Both the position numbers and the translations under genes were made by a program. DNA of 64,000 nucleotides from Acidocella sp. Lineage in GTDB: Bacteria; Pseudomonadota; Alphaproteobacteria; Acetobacterales; Acetobacteraceae. The stretch is from assembly GCA_031291755.1 (NCBI GenBank), contig JARLIK010000002.1:62001-126000 (forward strand), read 5' to 3'. The notes under the pieces were generated by a model. It worked only from the letters and a program-made list of their open reading frames with translations. It had not been told where the DNA came from and searched no databases. This document shows positions 9,506 through 18,919 of the stretch, piece by piece; position 1 is the first letter of the stretch; every line of letters starts with the position of its first letter.

Positions 9506-12500
9506 TCAAACGGAAAAATACTTCGCGTGCCGGTTCAACACCACAATCGCGCTGGTCGATTGCTCGGGATGGAGCTGGTATTCATCCGACAGCGATACGC
9601 CAATCCGCTCGGCCCCCAGTAACTTCAGCAATTGCTCCTGGTCCTCGATATTCGGGCAGGCCGGGTAGCCAAACGAGTAGCGCGAGCCACGATAGGACTG
9701 GCTGAGCATTTTCTCCATGTCGCGGTCGTCCTCGGCGGCAAAGCCCAGCTCGGCGCGGATGCGCTTATGGGTGTATTCGGCCAGAGCCTCCGCCATTTCC
9801 ACTGAAATGCCGTGCAGGTACAAATAATCCTGATACCGGTTTTCCTCGAACCACTCGCGCGCCACTTCCGAGGCCCGCTGGCCCATGGTGACCACTTGCA
9901 GCCCAATCACGTCGCGCTGTTCGTCATCCACATCGCGGAAGAAATCGGCGATACATTCGCCGTCATCCTTCGGCTGGCGGGGCAGGGCAAAGCGGGCCAC
10001 TTCGGTTGCGCCATCTTCGGCAAACAAAATCAGATCATTGCCCTGGCCGGCGGCTTTCCAATAGCCATAGGCGGCCTGCGGATGGAGGATTTTATCAGCT
10101 TCGCATAAGTCCAGCATCCGCTTCATCACCGGTCGCAACTCCTGCCGTGCCCAGCCGAGGAAATCTTCCAGGGTTTTGCCCTGCTTGCGGAAGCCCCATT
10201 GGAACTGAAATAGCGAACGTTCATTGATGAATGGTACAATGGCCTTGGCCGGTGCCTCCAATATTTTAGCCCCCCAGAACGGCGGCGTGATCACAGGCTC
10301 AGCCTGCGTCAACCGGCGCCGGCGTACCTGTACCGCTTTCACATCCACCGGCTGAAACGCGGCGACATCAGCGGTGCCAAGCTGGCGCTTGGTGTTTTTG
10401 GATTTGCCTTTGCGCTTCGATTGGATGACGGCCAGATAATCATCGAAGGCATTGCCGGTAACCTTGTCCATCAGATGCAGCCCGTCAAACGCATCACGCG
10501 CATAGGCCACGCGGCCTGAGGCATAGGCGGCCACACAATCATCTTCCACATAGTTGCGCGTCAGTGCGGCACCACCCAGCATCACCGGAATCGTCAGCCC
10601 CTGGCGGGACATTTCCTCGAGGTTCTCGCGCATCACCACGGTGGATTTTACCAGCAGGCCGGACATGCCAATGGCGTGCGCCCGGTGTTCCTTGGCCGCC
10701 ACCACCATATCCGCCAACGGCACCTTGATGCCGAGATTGACCACCTTGTAGCCGTTATTGGTGAGGATGATATCGACGAGGTTTTTGCCGATATCATGCA
10801 CATCGCCCTTCACGGTGGCGAGCACGATAATCCCGCGCTCCTCACCGGCCACCCGCTCCATCATCGGTTCCAGGTAGGCTACCGCAGCCTTCATCGTCTC
10901 AGCCGATTGCAGCACAAACGGCAATTGCATCTTGCCCGCGCCAAATAACTCTCCAACCACTTTCATGCCGTCCAGCAGCACGTTGTTGATGATCTCCAAC
11001 GGCTTGAGGGTTTTCAGGGCCTCGTCCAACTCATCCGACAAACCTTTGCGGTCGCCATCCACAATCCGGTCCTTCAACCGGCCTTCAACCGTCTCCGAGC
11101 GTTTTTTCTTGGTCGCATCGGCCAGTTTACGGTCGGCGAATATTTCCAGCAGCTTTTGCAGCGGGTCGTAATCTTCGGTGCGGCGGTCGTAGATCAAATC
11201 CTCGCACACTTTCACTTCCTCAGCCGCAATCAAATGCAGGGGCCGGATTTTCGAGACATGCACGATCGCCCCGGTCATCCCGGCTTTCACCGCCAAATCC
11301 AGGAACACCGAGTTCAGCACGGCGCGGGCGGCGGGGTTCAGGCCGAAGGAGATGTTCGACAAGCCAAGGATAATCTGAATATCCGGAAATTCATCGTGGA
11401 TGGCCTTGATGCCCTCCAACGTCCATTGCCCCAATTTACGATCATCCTCATTGCCGGTGGCAATGGTGAAGGTCAGCGGGTCGATCAATAAATCCGATTG
11501 CGCCAGGCCGTGCTTGTTGCAGGCAAAATCTACCAGGCGGCGGGCGATGCGCAGCTTGTCGGCAGGCTCCTTTGCCATGCCGACTTCATCGATGGTCAGC
11601 GCGATCACCGCGGCGCCGAATTTCTTCGCCAGAATCAAGCGGTCAGTGGCGTGGCCTTCACCATCCTCGAAATTGATCGAGTTGATGATCGGCTTGCCGC
11701 CATGCAGTTTCAGTGCGGCTTCGATGACAGGGGTTTCGGTGGAATCGATCACCAAAGGCGCGTTCACCGAGGAGGTGAAGCGGGTGATGACCTCGTTCAT
11801 CTCGGCCACTTCGTTGCGGCCCACAAAGGCGGTGCAGATGTCTAGCGCGTTGGAGAATTCCGCCACCTGTTCGCGGCCTACCGCCACACAGCCATCCCAG
11901 TCCCCGGCTTCCTGCAATTCGCGCCATTTTTTCGAGCCATTGGCGTTGCAGCGCTCGCCGATCGAGAAATAGCTGTTTTCCTGCCGTAAGGGAGTCGCGC
12001 CATACAGGCTGGCCACAGACGGTACCCAAATGGGCTTGCGCAGCACCGGCGCCGGGCGCGGTTGGCCTAAGCGCTTGAGCATCGCATCCAGTGCCTCGAT
12101 ATGCGGGATGGAGGTGCCGCAGCAGCCGCCGATCAAATTAACACCGTCTTCCACCACAAAGCGCTCCACCCAGCTTGCCATTTCGGGCCCTGCCAGCGGG
12201 TAGTGGGTTTTGCCATCCACCAGCTCCGGCAGCCCGGCATTGGGTTGCACTGAAATCAGACCCGGCCAGTTTTGGCTGAGGAATCGCACATGCTCTGCCA
12301 TTTCCTGCGGTCCGGTGGCGCAATTCAGCCCCATCATCGGTACATCGAGCGCATGGATCACGGTTGAAGCCGCGGCAATATCCGGCCCCACCAGCAAAGT
12401 GCCGGTGGTCTCCACGGTCACCTGCACGAAAATGGGGATGTCGGACTTCGCCTCAAGCCGTGCCCGTTTGGCGCCATTCACCGCCGCTTTGATCTGCAAC

Positions 12501-12991
12501 GTGTCCTGGCAGGTCTCGATCAGGATCGCATCCACGCCACCCGCGATGAGGCCTTGCGATTGCTGGTAGAGTGCGAATTCCAGCGGGTCATAGGCAATAT
12601 TGCCCAGGCTCGGCAGCTTGGTGCCCGGCCCGATGGAGCCGATGACATAACGAACCCGGCCATCGGCAAAGCTCTCAGCCGCTTCCAGTGCCAGTTCCCC
12701 GGCGATTTTATTGATCTCGAAGGCGCGGTCTTCCAGTTGAAACTCAGCCAAAGTGATCGGCGAGCCGCCAAAGCTGTTGGTCTGCACCATGTCAGAGCCC
12801 GCGGCGAAATAGCCGCGGTGGATTTCCCGCACCAGATCAGGCCGCGACAGGTTCAGCACTTCCGTGCAGTTTTCCTTATCCCAATAGTCTTTCTCGACAT
12901 CGAGAGTGAGCGCCTGGACGCGCGAGCCCATGCCGCCGTCGCAGAGCAGGACATGGTGTTGCAGAGCTTCAAGAAGATGTGGCTTGGTCAT
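9506..12991 (-). CDS. metH: Cobalamin-dependent methionine synthase
   Basis: Transfers a methyl group from 5-methyltetrahydrofolate via cobalamin to homocysteine. The full four-module enzyme has 1161 residues: homocysteine/zinc domain (about 1-325, ending GGCCGTSIPHIEAL with zinc cysteines), pterin domain (SIGERCNANGSKKWREL, INSINFEDGEG), cobalamin cap and Rossmann domains (ATVKGDVHDIGKNLVDIIL, the DxHxxG cobalt ligand), and the AdoMet reactivation domain (SRYSFGYPACPNIEDQ). The ATG at 12991 gives a start at MTKPHLLEALQHH, directly before the barrel. Only 38 nt separate it from the divergent ATG at 13030, so there is no room for a cobalamin riboswitch immediately upstream. Confidence 0.97.
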   Translation of the reverse strand: MTKPHLLEALQHHVLLCDGGMGSRVQALTLDVEKDYWDKENCTEVLNLSRPDLVREIHRGYFAAGSDMVQTNSFGGSPITLAEFQLEDRAFEINKIAGELALEAAESFADGRVRYVIGSIGPGTKLPSLGNIAYDPLEFALYQQSQGLIAGGVDAILIETCQDTLQIKAAVNGAKRARLEAKSDIPIFVQVTVETTGTLLVGPDIAAASTVIHALDVPMMGLNCATGPQEMAEHVRFLSQNWPGLISVQPNAGLPELVDGKTHYPLAGPEMASWVERFVVEDGVNLIGGCCGTSIPHIEALDAMLKRLGQPRPAPVLRKPIWVPSVASLYGATPLRQENSYFSIGERCNANGSKKWRELQEAGDWDGCVAVGREQVAEFSNALDICTAFVGRNEVAEMNEVITRFTSSVNAPLVIDSTETPVIEAALKLHGGKPIINSINFEDGEGHATDRLILAKKFGAAVIALTIDEVGMAKEPADKLRIARRLVDFACNKHGLAQSDLLIDPLTFTIATGNEDDRKLGQWTLEGIKAIHDEFPDIQIILGLSNISFGLNPAARAVLNSVFLDLAVKAGMTGAIVHVSKIRPLHLIAAEEVKVCEDLIYDRRTEDYDPLQKLLEIFADRKLADATKKKRSETVEGRLKDRIVDGDRKGLSDELDEALKTLKPLEIINNVLLDGMKVVGELFGAGKMQLPFVLQSAETMKAAVAYLEPMMERVAGEERGIIVLATVKGDVHDIGKNLVDIILTNNGYKVVNLGIKVPLADMVVAAKEHRAHAIGMSGLLVKSTVVMRENLEEMSRQGLTIPVMLGGAALTRNYVEDDCVAAYASGRVAYARDAFDGLHLMDKVTGNAFDDYLAVIQSKRKGKSKNTKRQLGTADVAAFQPVDVKAVQVRRRRLTQAEPVITPPFWGAKILEAPAKAIVPFINERSLFQFQWGFRKQGKTLEDFLGWARQELRPVMKRMLDLCEADKILHPQAAYGYWKAAGQGNDLILFAEDGATEVARFALPRQPKDDGECIADFFRDVDDEQRDVIGLQVVTMGQRASEVAREWFEENRYQDYLYLHGISVEMAEALAEYTHKRIRAELGFAAEDDRDMEKMLSQSYRGSRYSFGYPACPNIEDQEQLLKLLGAERIGVSLSDEYQLHPEQSTSAIVVLNRHAKYFSV

Positions 12992-13029
12992 CCCTGTCAG
13001 ATACACCGGAAACGCCCTATGTCCAGAGA

Positions 13030-13362
13030 ATGACCAGTTCGACTGATATGCGTATTGAGATTGTGATGGGAGGCGCACCCGGCACGACTGACGCTGTTTT
13101 GGCGGAAGCTGGGCATGAAGTCCCATCGGGTAGCTACGCGGTTACCTTTGCGCCAGGTAAGCCAGGCCATGTTGTCGGTTGTACCTGCTGCACACCGCGT
13201 GGTCCGGTGGCTGATGCCCTGAGCGCCATGTTCCGTGCCCGCGCCACCGGCAAAGCGCCGTATTTCAAGCGGGTGGTGGTGCTGGCCTCACCGGAAGGCG
13301 AAACCGTGGTGCGTGACGCAGTAGCAAACGATGTAATGAGCGCCGCACGTTACCGCTTATAG
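13030..13362 (+). CDS. Small CXCC protein resembling a piece of a CobW/COG0523 GTPase
   Basis: A 110-residue protein without an assigned name. Residues 50-110 (GCTCCTPRG, then ADALSAMFRARATGKAPYF, RVVV, and ending SAARYRL) line up with the metal-binding part of CobW/YjiA-type G3E GTPases. In those, GCxCCxxRGDL is followed by a helix, then RVVIETTGLADP and later AARYRLDGVV. The CXCC cysteines are C51, C53 and C54. The N-terminus VMGGAPGTTDAVL resembles a P-loop, but the Walker lysine is missing, and the protein stops where the GTPase would continue. It is divergent from metH (38 nt between starts) and overlaps the pssA end by 6 nt. The homology is my inference; function is unknown. Confidence 0.75.
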   Translation: MTSSTDMRIEIVMGGAPGTTDAVLAEAGHEVPSGSYAVTFAPGKPGHVVGCTCCTPRGPVADALSAMFRARATGKAPYFKRVVVLASPEGETVVRDAVANDVMSAARYRL

Positions 13363-14196
13363 GGCCAGTTCCGTGCCTTTTGTATCCTCATGGTGCCGCC
13401 GTTCCTCGGCCTCGGCGGCCAGCTTTTTGTAGCTGCGGCGGCTGAACGGCAGCATTGCCACATACACAATCCCAACTAACGCGCCCGCCGCGTAGGGGTC
13501 GGCGATCAGCACGGCGGCGAAGATCACCACGCCCAGCAATAACGGCAGTACGCTGGCGGTCGGCACTTTGAAGTTTTTAAAACTCCACACCGGCAGGGTG
13601 GAGACGCACAACAGCGCCACCGCCACCAGAATGCCACCGGAAAACAACGGAAACCCAACCGCATCCCGCAGCCATATCCAGTGCGCCTTATCCGCCTCAA
13701 GCCCGACAAACAGCGGAAACAACGCCAATATCGCCCCCGCCGGGGCCGGGACTCCGGTGAAAAAATTATAGGCAAAGGCGGCCGGCGGTGCAGTCTCCAA
13801 TGCCGCGTTAAACCGCGCCAGCCGCAGCGCCATGGCCGAGACATACATCAGCGTCGGCAAAAACCCGATCGCGCCCCAATCCTGCAACGACCACATGTAA
13901 ATCACGAATCCAGGCGCCACGCCAAAGCACAAAAAATCCGCCAGACTGTCGAACTCAGCGCCAAAGCGCGAGGTGGCTTTGAGCAACCGCGCCAAACGGC
14001 CATCCAGCCCATCGATGACGCCTGAAACCGCAATGGCGATCACCGCGCCGCCGAAGCGTCCATCCATCGCCAGCCGTACGGCCGACAACCCGATGCATAA
14101 CCCCATAAGGGTCATCAGGTTGGGCAGCATCCGGTTGAAACTCTGGCCGGTGAGCCGTGGGCGGCGAGGCGGGCGGCGGCGCATGTTGTTGCTCAT
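13357..14196 (-). CDS. pssA: CDP-diacylglycerol-serine O-phosphatidyltransferase
   Basis: Makes phosphatidylserine from CDP-diacylglycerol and L-serine at the inner membrane; the product is decarboxylated by Psd, encoded just upstream. It has 279 residues. The CDP-alcohol phosphotransferase signature DGLDGRLARLLKATSRFGAE followed by FDSLADF matches DGxxAR(x8)GxxxDxxxD. Several membrane segments follow, and the C-terminal tail is basic then acidic. The ATG at 14196 is preceded by an in-frame TTG. It starts 13 nt after the psd stop, giving a psd-pssA operon for phosphatidylethanolamine synthesis. Confidence 0.93.
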   Translation of the reverse strand: MSNNMRRRPPRRPRLTGQSFNRMLPNLMTLMGLCIGLSAVRLAMDGRFGGAVIAIAVSGVIDGLDGRLARLLKATSRFGAEFDSLADFLCFGVAPGFVIYMWSLQDWGAIGFLPTLMYVSAMALRLARFNAALETAPPAAFAYNFFTGVPAPAGAILALFPLFVGLEADKAHWIWLRDAVGFPLFSGGILVAVALLCVSTLPVWSFKNFKVPTASVLPLLLGVVIFAAVLIADPYAAGALVGIVYVAMLPFSRRSYKKLAAEAEERRHHEDTKGTELAL

Positions 14197-14209
14197 CAAG
14201 CCGCTCTCA

Positions 14210-14884
14210 TTAAGCCGTGGGCAACTCAGCGATGACGGTTTCGCCGCCGATCATCCGCTGGCCCACTGCCACCAACGGCACGGTGCCTTCGGGCAAATAC
14301 AAATCGGTGCGGCTGCCAAAACGAATGATCCCGAACCGCTCACCAGCGGCAAGGCTCTGGCCTTCCTTGGCGTCGCACAAAATCCGCCGCGCGATCAGCC
14401 CGGCGATCTGCACCACGGCAATCTCATGGCCGGAGGGCAGCTTCATCGCCAGCGCGTTGCGTTCGTTTTCATCGGAGGCTTTATCCTCAGCCGCGTTGAG
14501 GAACTTGCCGGCGCGATAGGCAATACGCGTGACAGTGCCGACGATCGGTGAGCGGTTCACATGCACATCCAGCACCGATAGAAAAATCGCCACGCGGGGA
14601 CGCGATGTTTCGCCAAGCCCAAGCTCGACCGGCGGCACGGCTTGTTCAATACTCACCACCAGCCCGTCGGCTGGCGCCAGAAACACATTGCCGCGCGGTG
14701 GCGCCACGCGCTCTGGGTCGCGGAAAAAATACAGGCAGAACACCGCAAAAATCAGCCCCAGCCACGCCAGCGGATGCCAAAAAAGCAGCCCCAGAAACGC
14801 CACCACAATGCCACCTGCGATGAACGGGTACCCGGCCTTATGCGGCGGGGAAAAGGCTGATTTGATGCTCTCGAAAATATCCAT
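14210..14884 (-). CDS. psd: Phosphatidylserine decarboxylase proenzyme
   Basis: Pyruvoyl-dependent conversion of phosphatidylserine to phosphatidylethanolamine. It has 224 residues and is the short, PSD-A-like form common in alphaproteobacteria. A membrane hairpin lies at about 20-52 (AGGIVVAFLGLLFWHPLAWLG). VFLAPADGLVV and FLSVLDVHVNRSPIVGTV are core motifs. RFGSRTDLYLP near the C-terminus holds the Gly-Ser autocleavage site that makes the pyruvoyl group. Its stop is 13 nt before pssA, and the LysM-protein gene ends 9 nt upstream, so all three could share a transcript. Confidence 0.94.
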   Translation of the reverse strand: MDIFESIKSAFSPPHKAGYPFIAGGIVVAFLGLLFWHPLAWLGLIFAVFCLYFFRDPERVAPPRGNVFLAPADGLVVSIEQAVPPVELGLGETSRPRVAIFLSVLDVHVNRSPIVGTVTRIAYRAGKFLNAAEDKASDENERNALAMKLPSGHEIAVVQIAGLIARRILCDAKEGQSLAAGERFGIIRFGSRTDLYLPEGTVPLVAVGQRMIGGETVIAELPTA

Positions 14885-14893
14885 GGTAACCCA

Positions 14894-15817
14894 TTAACCT
14901 TTTGGCTGCGGAAGCGCGAATGCCTGGCCCGGATAGATCAGGTTCGGGTCCCGGATTTGTTGCGAGTTGGCCTTGTAAATCAGGGTGTACATGTTGCCGT
15001 GGCCATAAACATGGCGGGCAATCACCCACAAATTATCGCCCGGCGCGATGACGATATGCCCATTGGCCACCGCATTCGCCAGGGTTTCCAGCGCGAACGG
15101 TGCTCTGACAATGACGTTTTTGTCCACCACTGTAAGCGTTCCGCTGGTCGCCGGAACTTGCGCCGATATATGCCATGTGCCGTCGGCCCCGGTGGTGGCG
15201 TAGCCAAGCGGCACACCATCCAGCGACAACGCAACCTGATCGCCCGCCGGGGCGGTGCCCGAGAATATGGCATGGCCCTCGGCGTCGTAATCCACTGTGC
15301 CAATCCCCAGTGTGCCTGCTTGTGGCCCCTGGCCAGAGACAACTTTCGAGCCAGCCGGGCCGGAAAGCACGGTCAGCGTCTGGCCGTTCGGACCGTTGGC
15401 GACATCCACCGAGGCACTGCCGGTGCCAGCAATAACCTGGCCGTTCGGCAGCTTCTCGGAGAGGCTTAACTCCTGCGCGCCCGGCGCCAATGGGGTTTGC
15501 AGCACTAGGGCGAAGGCGCCGCTGGCGTCGGCGGTGGCGGTGCCGATGATGTTATCGCCGCTTTTGAGGGTGACTTCAGCGCCTGGCGCGGCGCGGCCCG
15601 CGACCACCGTATTTCCGGAGGAATCCACCCGAACTACGTCAAATTCAGGTGCGGCAGGTGCTACGGCGGCGGCGACTGGCGCGGGCGGCGGCGGCGGCGC
15701 TTTGGGCGTCGGCTGCAGGGTGGGTTTCGAGCCCAGGTAATACAGGCCGCCCACCGCGCCCAGCGCCACAAGTACGAGAATAACGATGCCAGTCTTAGAG
15801 CGTGCGTCCTGCGCCAT
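14894..15817 (-). CDS. Membrane-anchored LysM-domain protein
   Basis: A 307-residue protein with one N-terminal membrane segment (about 11-30, GIVILVLVALGAVGGLYYLG), a Pro/Ala-rich stretch (about 35-65), and two or three Ig/BON-like beta repeats (ASGAFALVLQTPLAPGAQE, ADGTWHISAQVPATSGTL). The C-terminal LysM motif (APGDNLWVIARHVYGHGNMYTLIYKAN...DPNLIYPGQAFALP) binds peptidoglycan-type glycans. Similar proteins are common in alphaproteobacteria. The ATG at 15817 starts just before the hydrophobic segment. It lies 9 nt upstream of psd, and its start faces the divergent LOG gene across 71 nt. Confidence 0.85.
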   Translation of the reverse strand: MAQDARSKTGIVILVLVALGAVGGLYYLGSKPTLQPTPKAPPPPPAPVAAAVAPAAPEFDVVRVDSSGNTVVAGRAAPGAEVTLKSGDNIIGTATADASGAFALVLQTPLAPGAQELSLSEKLPNGQVIAGTGSASVDVANGPNGQTLTVLSGPAGSKVVSGQGPQAGTLGIGTVDYDAEGHAIFSGTAPAGDQVALSLDGVPLGYATTGADGTWHISAQVPATSGTLTVVDKNVIVRAPFALETLANAVANGHIVIAPGDNLWVIARHVYGHGNMYTLIYKANSQQIRDPNLIYPGQAFALPQPKG

Positions 15818-15888
15818 TTCGGATCCCAACCTTGCTTGCCACATTTACGTCAGCCTGCCACGAAGCGGCGAACTCCGAAAGCGAACCG

Positions 15889-16470
15889 ATGAATGATGTT
15901 GTCATGAGTAGCTATTCTGTCACAGTTTTCTGTGGGTCTTCCGCCGGTGTCGACCCTTTGTACGCTGCCAATGCCAAAAAATTGGGCGAAGGGCTAGCCA
16001 GTCATGGAATGAATATGGTGTTTGGCGGGGGCAATGTGGGGTTGATGGGCATTACCGCCAGCGCCGCCCTGGCCGCCGGTGCCCATGTAACAGGCATTAT
16101 CCCGGATTTCCTGCGTCAGCGCGAGGTTGAGTTTCACGGTTTGTCGGAGCTGATCGTGACCGACTCGATGCACACCCGCAAGCGCCGGCTGTTCGCGCTA
16201 GGCGATGTTTTCGTGGTGCTGCCGGGTGGTTTGGGAACTTATGATGAAACCTTTGAGATTCTCACGTGGAAGCAGCTAGGCCGCCACGACAAGCCGATCA
16301 TCCTATGTGACATTCTGGGCTGGGCGCAGCCATTCCTTGCCATGGTCACGCAAACGGTGGAACGCGGCTTCGCCAAACCCAACGTGCTGGAAATGTTCGA
16401 GATGCAGCCCAGCGTGGCCGCAACCCTGGCCCGGCTGGATGAGCTTCGCAGCAGTAATTTGCAGAGCTAG
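15889..16470 (+). CDS. LOG-family (cytokinin riboside 5'-monophosphate phosphoribohydrolase-like) protein
   Basis: A 193-residue Rossmann-fold nucleotide hydrolase of the TIGR00730/LOG family, which cleaves the N-glycosidic bond of nucleoside 5'-monophosphates. Diagnostic motifs are VFCGSSAG at the start, MVFGGGNVGLMG, and PGGLGTYDETFEILTWKQLG (PGGxGTxxE catalytic signature), with MHTRKRRLF before it. The start could be the ATG at 15889 or the in-frame ATG at 15904, which begins closer to the fold. Its 3' end overlaps the convergent DUF3297 gene by 4 nt. Confidence 0.9.
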   Translation: MNDVVMSSYSVTVFCGSSAGVDPLYAANAKKLGEGLASHGMNMVFGGGNVGLMGITASAALAAGAHVTGIIPDFLRQREVEFHGLSELIVTDSMHTRKRRLFALGDVFVVLPGGLGTYDETFEILTWKQLGRHDKPIILCDILGWAQPFLAMVTQTVERGFAKPNVLEMFEMQPSVAATLARLDELRSSNLQS

Positions 16471-16733
16471 TCTGTGATATCCCGGAAGTAAGGCTCGACC
16501 ACGCCTTTCAGCTTCATCGTCATAGGGTTACCTTTGCGGTCAACGGATTTGCCAAGGCTGACCCGCACCCAGCCTTCCTTCACGTTATATTCCTCAACAT
16601 TGGTCTTCTCGACCCCGTTGAACCGGATGCCGATGCCACGGTCCAAAATCGCCTCATTGAAAAACGGGCTTTTCGGGTCGATGGATAGGTGATCCGGCGG
16701 TGTTTCGGGGTTTTCTGGCGTGTTTTCGGTCAT
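16467..16733 (-). CDS. DUF3297 family protein
   Basis: A small, acidic, soluble protein of 88 residues. The segment HLSIDPKSPFFNEAILDRGIGIRFNGVEKTNVEEYNVKEGWVRV is characteristic of DUF3297, a family of unknown function spread through proteobacteria and sometimes mislabelled glutathione peroxidase. No catalytic motif can be claimed. It lies 9 nt downstream of the minus-strand carboxypeptidase gene start region and may be its distal partner in transcription. Confidence 0.85.
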   Translation of the reverse strand: MTENTPENPETPPDHLSIDPKSPFFNEAILDRGIGIRFNGVEKTNVEEYNVKEGWVRVSLGKSVDRKGNPMTMKLKGVVEPYFRDITD

Positions 16734-16742
16734 GTTATGGGC

Positions 16743-18029
16743 TCACAGCATTTTCTTGATGGCGCGGGACAGTTTGGTAGACCAGCTTGCAGCCGGGGCA
16801 TCGGCCAGCGCAACGGCGGGCAGGTTGGCGATGGTCTTGCCATCCAGCGTGTAATTGATGGTTCCCAGAACCTCGCCTTTGGTCACGCCATTACTGACAT
16901 CGGTAGTGTAGGTCACTGCGTGCTCAACATGCCCGGCGGCATCCGCCGGCAGGGTGATGACGCTGGCATTGGCGACACCCACCGGCACCTGTCCGGCATC
17001 AAGGGCGGCACTTTGCAGCGTGTCGATCTGGGTTCCGGGGCTGGCGAGGGTTACGTCGGTGAAGAATTTTTCACCATAATCGAGAATTGATTCAATCGCC
17101 GCCGTGCTAGCGTGCCAGGTCGGCCCGCCCATCACGACCGCGATCAACCGGCGCCCGCCGCGAACGGCGGTGGCATCGATGCAGTGGCCCGACTCATCGG
17201 TCAGACCGGTTTTCATGCCATCCACCGTGGGGTCATGCTGCAAAACCGGGTTCCAGCTCGCCTGGGTGATATTATTGAAAGTGTAGTTCGGCTCTTTCGA
17301 GATATTCAGGAATTCCGGCTCATCTTGCAAAATAATGCGGCTAAGTTTGGCGACATCCATGGCGGTGGTGTGCATCGCCGGATCCGGCAGGCCGGTGACA
17401 TTGGTATAGACCGTGTTGGTCAATCCCATATCGGCGGCGTCCTTGGTCATCATCTGCACAAAGGCACTCTGGCTGCCGGCGATTTGCTCAGCCAGCGCCG
17501 TCGCGGCGTCGTTGCCGGAATCGATAATCAGCCCGTGCAGTAACTGGTCCACGGTCACCACCGAGGTGGTGTCGATGAACATGCGCGAACCGCCGGCGTG
17601 CCAGGCGGCGGCGCTGACCGGTACGGTTTGGTCCAGTTTCAGGCTGCCGTGATGCAGGGCTTGGTAGGTGATGTGAGCTGTCATCAGCTTGGTCAGACTG
17701 GCCGGGGCTACCTGCAAATTCGGCGCCGCTTCGGCCAGTATGGCGCCGGTGGTGGCATCCATCAGCACGTAGGAGGTCATGTCCGGCAGGGTCGGCGGGG
17801 CGGGGGTGTTCTTGTCAGCCGTCGGCGAATCCGGCACCGGCACCGGCCCGGTCGGCATCGGGGTGGCGGTGGCTTTCTCGGGGTCGCCGCTGTCGGTGCC
17901 CTTGCCAGCCGCCGCATCATGGGCATGCGGTTTGGTATGCGGCTTGGCCGCCTCGGCGGTGAACGGGGCGGCAATGGTGGCGCTGATGGCGAGAAAAGCC
18001 AGGAAGGCGCGTGTGATGCTGGTATTCAT
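16743..18029 (-). CDS. D-alanyl-D-alanine carboxypeptidase (penicillin-binding protein 5/6 family)
   Basis: Periplasmic serine peptidase trimming the terminal D-Ala of peptidoglycan stem peptides. It has 428 residues. A signal peptide (about 1-27, ending TAEAA) is followed by a Pro/Thr-rich linker (30-80) that is longer than usual. The active-site motifs are SLTK (S111, K114), SGN (171-173) and KTG (273-275). A C-terminal beta domain and an amphipathic basic end (SWSTKLSRAIKKML) fit peripheral membrane attachment, as in DacA/DacC. It is divergent from lepB across 149 nt. Confidence 0.94.
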   Translation of the reverse strand: MNTSITRAFLAFLAISATIAAPFTAEAAKPHTKPHAHDAAAGKGTDSGDPEKATATPMPTGPVPVPDSPTADKNTPAPPTLPDMTSYVLMDATTGAILAEAAPNLQVAPASLTKLMTAHITYQALHHGSLKLDQTVPVSAAAWHAGGSRMFIDTTSVVTVDQLLHGLIIDSGNDAATALAEQIAGSQSAFVQMMTKDAADMGLTNTVYTNVTGLPDPAMHTTAMDVAKLSRIILQDEPEFLNISKEPNYTFNNITQASWNPVLQHDPTVDGMKTGLTDESGHCIDATAVRGGRRLIAVVMGGPTWHASTAAIESILDYGEKFFTDVTLASPGTQIDTLQSAALDAGQVPVGVANASVITLPADAAGHVEHAVTYTTDVSNGVTKGEVLGTINYTLDGKTIANLPAVALADAPAASWSTKLSRAIKKML

Positions 18030-18178
18030 CGGCAGGGTAGTCCTCGGCTAGGTAGCAATTCGCGCCTTCTCTGCACCCATTTCTTGACAAGCTGCAAGCA
18101 CCGGGCTTGATGCCGTTGACTTAAACGCGCAACTGCGCCCGTGACTTGTGACCGCATCCACTGACAAGGCTGAACCTC

Positions 18179-18919
18179 GTGAAACGTCCGCAGAAACACT
18201 CCACCACGGCCGATAATGTCAAAACGATCATTTATGCGGGCTTGATCGCCGTATTGATTAGAACTTTTCTGTTTGAACCGTTCTTTATTCCCTCCGGCAG
18301 TATGGTGCCGACTTTGCTGGTGGGTGACTATGTGTTTGTGGATAAGTTTGCCTATGGCTATTCGCACTTCTCCCTGCCATTTTCGCCGCCGATTTTTTCA
18401 GGCCGGATTCCTGACGGGGTGCCAAAGCGCGGTGATGTGGTGGTGTTCCGGCTGCCGCGCGATACCTCGGTTGATTATGTGAAACGGGTGATCGGTCTGC
18501 CTGGCGATACCATTCAGGTCACAGATGGCCAGCTTTACATTAATGGCACTGAAGTGCCCCGCACCGATGATGGTGATTATGTTGATACCAGCAGCGGCGG
18601 CCCGGTGGTGATGCGCCGCTATACTGAGAGCTTGCCGGGCGGCAGAGTGCATTCGATTTTGAAGGCGACTGAAGACGGGTTTGCCAACAATACCCAGGTT
18701 TATACCGTGCCACCGGGTGATTTGTTCATGATGGGCGATAGCCGCGATAATTCGGAGGATTCCCGCTTCCAGGATGCGGTCGGCTATGTGCCTATTGAAA
18801 ACGTGCTAGGCCCGGCAACGATTATTTTCTTCTCGATTGATTTGCAGGACCCCTGGTATGAGTTCTGGGATTGGCCGTTTGAGATCCGTTGGGACCGGCT
18901 GTTTCACCCGATTTCATGA
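18179..18919 (+). CDS. lepB: Signal peptidase I
   Basis: Inner-membrane serine-lysine protease that removes signal peptides of secreted proteins. It has 246 residues and one membrane segment (about 14-33). Catalytic residues are S41 in PSGSMVPTLLVGD and K102 in DYVKRVIGLPGD. The conserved box GDSRDNSEDSR is present near 190. It starts with GTG at 18179; no better ATG fits. It leads the lepB-rnc-era cluster common in alphaproteobacteria, and its TGA overlaps the rnc ATG. Confidence 0.95.
   Translation: MKRPQKHSTTADNVKTIIYAGLIAVLIRTFLFEPFFIPSGSMVPTLLVGDYVFVDKFAYGYSHFSLPFSPPIFSGRIPDGVPKRGDVVVFRLPRDTSVDYVKRVIGLPGDTIQVTDGQLYINGTEVPRTDDGDYVDTSSGGPVVMRRYTESLPGGRVHSILKATEDGFANNTQVYTVPPGDLFMMGDSRDNSEDSRFQDAVGYVPIENVLGPATIIFFSIDLQDPWYEFWDWPFEIRWDRLFHPIS

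Noticed and set aside
12992-13029. Cobalamin or SAM/SAH riboswitch upstream of metH
   Set aside because: The 38 nt between the divergent start codons are too short for any of these aptamers. A leader reaching into the opposite gene cannot be excluded, but no aptamer motif was seen.
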